DNA from: Prunella strophiata
Lineage: Eukaryota > Chordata > Aves > Passeriformes > Prunellidae
Assembly: GCA_036583965.1 (NCBI GenBank)
Contig: JAZBQD010000014.1
Span: 69,912,056 to 69,976,055, forward strand
DNA length: 64,000 nt
Reading direction: 5' to 3'
The notes under the pieces are model-generated. The model was not told the origin of the DNA. It saw nothing but the letters and a program-made list of their open reading frames with translations, and ran no database searches. Both the position numbers and the translations under genes were made by a program. Shown piece by piece: positions 58,991-64,000 of this stretch; positions within the stretch are counted from its first letter, which is position 1, and every line of letters begins with the position of its first letter.

Positions 58991-61944
58991 ACTGTAGGCA
59001 AATAACTATCACAGTGTGGAGCACAAAAACTCAGTGACTTCAGCACTGTTTTATCTCTGGGTTTTGCTGTAGTCAAGAACCACCATTCATCCCATGGGTG
59101 GACAATAAAAAACAGTGACAAATTCCTTTTCAAGCCTCACATGTGAACACCTAAATCACAGCTGCACACTCCAGTCAGATGCAGAGCAGGGCAAGGTTGT
59201 TCTTTAACTGCTTTGTTAAACTCTCTGCTATTGCTCTGCTGCTGTGGAGCATGTAATAACTAATAGCTTATGTGCTATCTTTGACCTAGAAACACTGGCA
59301 GCTGTTCGGGGAATTGCTGGGTTTTGGGGAAGTATCAAAAGGTTTTTAGCACATAAACCAAATTTATGAACAGTTATTCCCCCTGAGAATAGAATTGTTG
59401 ATGTTTTACTATCACAGCTGTCACTTGTGCACAGTTATTTTGTCCTGTATTAATACCCTGTAAAGGTTGAGCATCTTCCCTCAGTCACTGAAATATTTTA
59501 TAATTGACAGGCTTCATCTGGCACTGAATATGGATAATTTTCTCCATAAGGAGCACACTGTGCTGACACTAATCTGTTCTGTTGTCATCTCCCTTTATTA
59601 TCAACGTCTGCATTGTTTTTTCAGCAGCACTGAAGAACACAAATAAGAAGCTTCTAATTGAAAAGGCTAAATAATCAAAAAGCCAATTAATCATCGAGAT
59701 GAGCTCTGACACTCCATGATGCAACAGCCAGAAATACCACATAGGCATAACTGAAGTGTTTTTAAAGTGTGCTTATTTGATGTGGGAATGATCTGAGATT
59801 GTAATTAGCATTCTTTGTCACAGGTGACAGACTCGGATTGAACATTTCTTCATCCTGACATGAATTCTCCAAGCTCCACTTGCTCCCACCCCACCTCCTG
59901 TTCCCAAATTCCCTCTGCTGAGCAGCCCATGCTCTGTCTCTGTGCACCTTCCACTGAAATCAGGACAAGTTCAGGAACAACAAACCAGCCTCTTTTCATG
60001 CTCTCTCATTTCCAGACCTATCTTCATCCCAATTTTCAAAATTCCCAGCACAGAAGCTGACAGGTGACCCCAGTTAGGGAAGGTGGGATTGCAGGAGCTG
60101 TGACCTCTCTGCTTGTCCAGGTTTTCTGCACCTCTCTGAAGAAATTTCAAGTCAGATTTGGAACACAGAGTTCTCTCCTCTCAGAGCTGGAACAGCACTT
60201 TTTTGTGTAGGAGAGAGATGAAAATCTACCTTGATGACAAAGTGGATGACAACTTGGAAAAGCAGAGGATTTTACCTCACAAATAGGAGTCAGAATGAAA
60301 AGAGAAGGCTTGGTACCACAGAAACTCCACTCTGAAGGCAGAGCAAACATCACCCATGGCATAAAACAAGGAATTCAAGGATTTCCAAGCCAAGCAGAGA
60401 AACCAAGAGATGGCAGAATTTCCTATCTCACATCCCCTGGGGGTGGCACTCCAGCAGAACTGAAACAAAGTTATTTAAAGTTCATTATTTCCCTTGCACA
60501 GCACAAAAATGTATTTACACACATTGGAGTCTTCACTAACAGGAGCAAGTGAAGCCATCGTGCCAGTGACCTACATGAATGCGAAAAATGACTAATAAAA
60601 ACATAAAAAAAAATATGTAGAAGATAAAAAAAGGTGAAAGAAAAAGCTGTCCAAGACCCATGGTTTATAAGACATTCTTTGCCATGAATTATTTCACACC
60701 AAGAGCCCAGCTACAACCACCCCAGAAAAATCCAGTCTGGATAAAATCCCACTGAAGCTTTTTCCTCTAACACCAAGCCAGTTACGGGAGAAAAAATAAA
60801 GTGTTCTGTGGAGTTTTTTGGTGAAGGACCTTAATTTTTAATTAAAATATATTAAATAATTTGAATATATGTTTAAATAATGCACCTGATTTAGAATCAT
60901 TAAACTGATTTCCCCCATCCTTTCAAACTCTTTTTCATTGCCAAGAACATGGGACTTCATTAATGTCATCTTCACAAAGAGAGGACAAAACACTGACACA
61001 GGTATCGGATGTACCCTCGATTTAAAATATTCATTAAGACCAATTACACACACTGATAATTTATGCAACATGTTCTTCCTCCTAATCCAGAAAAACAAGG
61101 GGTTTTCTTCTGGCCTGCTAAGCTGCATCAATGAATATGTATCTTGTTAATAATTTTCACAACCAACTAACACAAAAAAATCCGAATTAATCACCAGTAG
61201 ATAAGCTCAGGAAGAAGGGCAGAGGGGTAAAGGAGGCAAATGTATTCAGGCTGGAGGTTACAACCAACCTGGGAGCCAGAAATGATGACAGCAGTAATTA
61301 TTTGAAATTAACATCCTATAAAATAATACCCTGTAAAGAATAGGAATGTTAACAGCAATATGTTAAGCCACTGTAAGCAAGTCCCACAGCTTCCCAAGCT
61401 GCTCTCTACAGTTTAATTTCAAGTCTGTGATGAGATAAAGACACAGAAGTGCCTTTTAAACATGGTATAAACTTGGAATTAAAATTAAACTCTCCATGTA
61501 CTGATGGAGGAATCACTGATTCCACCCACTGAAAGCAGAAATTGGCTATGTCCCTTCACACTTCACTTTTTTTTTGTTGTTATTTTAATAGAAATTATTT
61601 TACTTGGTGACACTTCTTCACTTCCACTGGGTCTTCATCAGCGTTGGTATAAAATAACCTCATTATTTCATTTTTCTGTTTGTAATTACCGTGACAGATG
61701 AAATCCCACGGCGAATGTGAGAACTTTGTTAGTAAAGAAAATAAATATTCTCCCATCAAACCTTCCACCTTGTCAATATTAAGCCAGAAACGGCAGCAGC
61801 AATACAAAAATGACCCCTCTGGCCAGAATTTTAATCTTTATCTCCTTAAAAAAGTCATCTTGTAAATATAACCAGGAGCAGAAATGAACAGAAAGGGAAA
61901 AAAAGGGAAAAAAACATCATTAAAAGGGAAAAAAAAGGTTTTAC
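58991..61944. other. CHCHD3 intron upstream of the 71-nt exon, repeat-poor
   Basis: About 2.9 kb of AT-rich intronic DNA with no recognised repeat or exon. The part 59230-59720 lacks simple repeats and looks like a candidate conserved non-coding element. Confidence 0.4.
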
Positions 61945-62028
61945 CCTCTCTTCCAGCCGAGCCAGCTGCTCTTTGTAGTAGGCATCGTGTTTCTTCAGCT
62001 CCCTGTCCTTCTCTTCCAGCTGCCTGGC
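61945..62028 (-). CDS. CHCHD3: CHCHD3 (MIC19) coiled-coil exon, 84 nt
   Basis: This exon encodes 28 residues starting ARQLEEKDRELKK and ending EQLARLEER. It matches the coiled-coil stretch just before the CHCH domain of vertebrate CHCHD3 (mammals have ARQLEEKDRVLKK...QLARLEER, from memory). The acceptor is CTTAG at 62033-62029 behind a pyrimidine-rich tract; the donor is GTAAAA from 61944, a fairly weak match to consensus. It starts and ends in phase 0, so skipping it would keep the frame. MIC19 is a peripheral inner-membrane subunit of the MICOS complex that links MIC60 to the SAM50 outer-membrane assembly machinery and helps hold crista junctions; the helical region lies between the N-terminal part and the CHCH domain. 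The paralogue CHCHD6 (MIC25) fits less well. Confidence 0.95.
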
Positions 62029-62937
62029 CTAAGAAAAAGGAACAGAATAATAAAAATACTGAATCAAGGATATTATCCATAGCTGTGGGCTTTTTCCTCC
62101 CCTCCTCAACAGCTCTGCCCAAGTTTGCCCAAATGGATTTGGAACCGTCACCAGAATGCACCAGGCTGGGATTTATTTTTGGTTTTAATTTGAATTAACT
62201 TGGCAAATCACTTCTCAACTTAGGAAAACCTAATTCTAAACAGGTGGATATTTAGGAAGAACAAAATCCTTTTATATATTTGCTAAAAAGTGCATCCAAA
62301 ACTCTCCTGTTCTGTTTAATCAGGAATCACTCCTCTGGAAACTCACAGATTGGCTGAAGTATCCACTAAGCTGAAAAACTTCACCACGGAATCACTCCCA
62401 TGTCCAATAATCTAAAATAATACAGAATAATTAAAAATATTTATCTTTTCAGTCCTTATACGACCTGAGTGTTCTTTTAAGAGATACTGCTCCCAGCAAA
62501 TTGATGTTTTTGGCTTTTCATCTGCAGTATTTCCCATTTTCTAGGATTAAGGCGACTCATTAAAAATTAGAAAATACATTTACAAAGCACATATGCACAG
62601 AGGAATTTATTAGAAATATATAAAGCTGTAAGTCCTGCAGTGTAAATAGCAGACAAGTGATTTTTAACCAGCTATGAAGGATTTAACACCAAAATTATCA
62701 ATGCAAATACTTTCCAGGTTCAGCATTTTCTAATAAAATATCTTTAGTGACTAATAATTATCTAATAAAGGATATTACAACAATTACAACACAATTACAA
62801 TTACACAACTACTTGTATTGTACAGATACAAGTCTTGATTCCCTTTGTCAAGATTATTTTTTTGGGTTTTTTAGCAAACACCCAAGGAATACATTAAAAG
62901 TTTGGATTTTCTCTTGTTTCCTCATTCGACTGCTTAC
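62029..62937. other. CHCHD3 intron between microexon candidate and 84-nt exon
   Basis: 909-bp AT-rich intron; no other feature. Confidence 0.5.
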
Positions 62938-62952
62938 CTTTGCTTCTATGTC
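62938..62952 (-). CDS. CHCHD3: CHCHD3 candidate 15-nt microexon
   Basis: On the minus strand a 15-nt segment reading GACATAGAAGCAAAG (codons D I E A K) lies between an acceptor ending TGCTTCAG (AG at 62954-62953) and a strong donor GTAAGC (62937-62932). The next exon downstream (61945-62028) starts in phase 0, so 15 nt would insert five residues without changing the frame. The insert would fall in the charged coiled-coil region of MIC19, just before ARQLEEKDR. A UGC trinucleotide sits 5 nt before the acceptor AG, which is the arrangement known for SRRM4-dependent neuronal microexons. The polypyrimidine tract is short and interrupted, as expected for a regulated exon. I recall that CHCHD3 isoforms differing by about five residues are annotated in mammals, but I could not check this. 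Alternatively it is a chance pair of splice-like sites. Confidence 0.6.
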
Positions 62953-63458
62953 CTGAAGCATGTAAAAAATGTTAAAATTCAAATTACATTTATTATATAA
63001 TGCTGAACAGAGAGAATGAAAAAAAAAACAGAAAAAAAACCCAAAAAAAAAAAACCACCAAAAAAACCAAACCCACATGCATGTCAGGTGTATCTGGAAA
63101 AATGCAGAAAATTACTTGGAAATTGTGGGGTTTTTTGTGCAACTTCTTCAAGAATACTCCAAAAAGCTGTATTTTGGATGAATCAAACTCTGTTCTCTGC
63201 CAGCCTCTCCCTCAGAGTTCCATGCAGCACATGCCCTGTCCCCCAGCATTTAAATCAGCCTTGCCTCATTAATTACAGCTTTTCCAGAGCTCATTCCATG
63301 AAATATTCCACAGCCAAATTCCCATGTTTTGTATTGGCCATGGCTTGTTTCTCCTTACAGATAATCCCTGATGATGTCCCAGACCTGGTAGTTACAGAGC
63401 CACCTAAAATTCAGTGCAGGTTTTGTGTCCCTCCAAACCATCCTCTCCCAAATACGGA
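62953..63458. other. CHCHD3 intron upstream of the microexon candidate
   Basis: A-rich run at 63016-63070 (A6-10 blocks separated by C). No repeat family recognised. Confidence 0.45.
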
Positions 63459-63617
63459 TTCATGGAAGGGTTTGGGTTGGAAGGGGATCTGAAAAATCAT
63501 CTCATTCCAACCCCAACACCTTCCACTGTCCCAGGCTGCTCCCAGTCCTGTCCAACCTGGCCTTGGACACTGCCAGGGATCCAGGAGCAGCCACAGCTGC
63601 TCTGGGAACTTGTGCCA
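63459..63617 (-). repeat. CR1 LINE 3' fragment
   Basis: CATGGAAGGGTTTGGGTTGG, ACACCTTCCACTGTCCCAGG, CCAACCTGGCCTTGGACACT, CCACAGCTGCTCTGGGAAC. It directly precedes the 14-bp satellite. Confidence 0.92.
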
Positions 63618-63627
63618 GAACACTTCC

Positions 63628-64000
63628 TATTCCATAGTTCATATTCCAGATCTAACATTCCATACCTCATATTCCAGATCTGACATTCCATATCTAATAT
63701 TCCATATATCACATTCCATATTTCATATTCCATAACTCATATTCCATATCGAAAATTCCATATCCTATATTCCATATTTCTTATTCCAGATCTAATATGT
63801 GATATCTCGTATTCCACATCCCATATTCCAGATCTAACATTCCATATCTAATATGCTATATATCACATTCCATATCTCACATTCCATATATCACATTCCA
63901 GATCTCATATTCCATATCTCATATTCCATATCTCATATTCCATATCAAAAATTCCATATCTCATATTCCAGGTCTAATATTCCATATCTCATATTCCACA
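63628..64000. repeat. 14-bp AT-rich satellite (ATTCCATATCTCAT)n, runs off the window
   Basis: About 26 copies in strict 14-bp register; variants include ATTCCAGATCTAAC, ATTCCATATATCAC and ATTCCATATCGAAA. Imperfect, so older than the homogeneous arrays elsewhere. Confidence 0.95.

Noticed and set aside
63459..64000. (GGAAT)n satellite III or heat-shock element array
   Set aside because: ATTCC occurs once per 14-bp unit only; the period and spacing do not fit either.

Overview
This window looks like nuclear DNA from a bird, probably a songbird. More than thirty pieces of CR1-type LINE are recognisable, with the usual 5'-truncated copies and the conserved 3' block that reads GGTTTGGGTTGGAAGGGACC on the complementary strand. 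There is also a pair of short solo-LTR-like elements and several long tandem arrays, set in AT-rich single-copy DNA. Bacterial-style gene organisation is absent. The long open frames here (317, 601, 532, 420, 531 codons and others) are tandem repeats whose period happens to avoid stop codons; they are not genes.

One protein-coding gene can be supported: the 3' half of CHCHD3 (MIC19, a MICOS-complex subunit of the mitochondrial inner membrane) on the minus strand. Its exons, in transcript order, are a candidate 15-nt microexon (62938-62952), an 84-nt exon (61945-62028), a 71-nt exon (35331-35401), a 136-nt exon carrying the whole twin-CX9C CHCH domain (14537-14672), and a terminal exon with seven or eight final codons (stop at 9414-9416) plus a 3'UTR ending near 8740 just past an AATAAA at 8757-8762. 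All boundaries have AG/GT splice signals and matching phases. The 5' half of the gene lies beyond position 64000.

Layout: 1-8739 is intergenic DNA downstream of CHCHD3. It holds a 30-bp palindromic minisatellite (1-1249), CR1 pieces, a 165-bp segment present twice (4001 and 6592) and a 24-bp minisatellite (6862-7367). The terminal intron (9444-14536) holds several CR1 fragments. The 20.7-kb intron (14673-35330) holds an LTR nested in a CR1, a perfect 1500-bp (TTTTCC)250 array, a C-depleted AT-rich tract and CR1 clusters. The 26.5-kb intron (35402-61944) holds a ~1-kb G-quadruplex-capable GGGAT array next to a second copy of the LTR, a 384-bp tandem satellite derived from CR1, and two CR1 copies that share their 3' flank (49.5 and 58.0 kb). 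The window ends inside a 14-bp AT-rich satellite.

The window shows no new enzymatic or defence system. The points most worth following are the candidate in-frame microexon with an SRRM4-like UGC next to its acceptor, the NAGNAG acceptor of the last exon, the CR1-derived satellite with signs of sequence homogenisation between loci, and the structured repeat arrays inside the CHCHD3 introns. Gene identity rests on protein resemblance recalled from the vertebrate CHCHD3 family; no database search was run.
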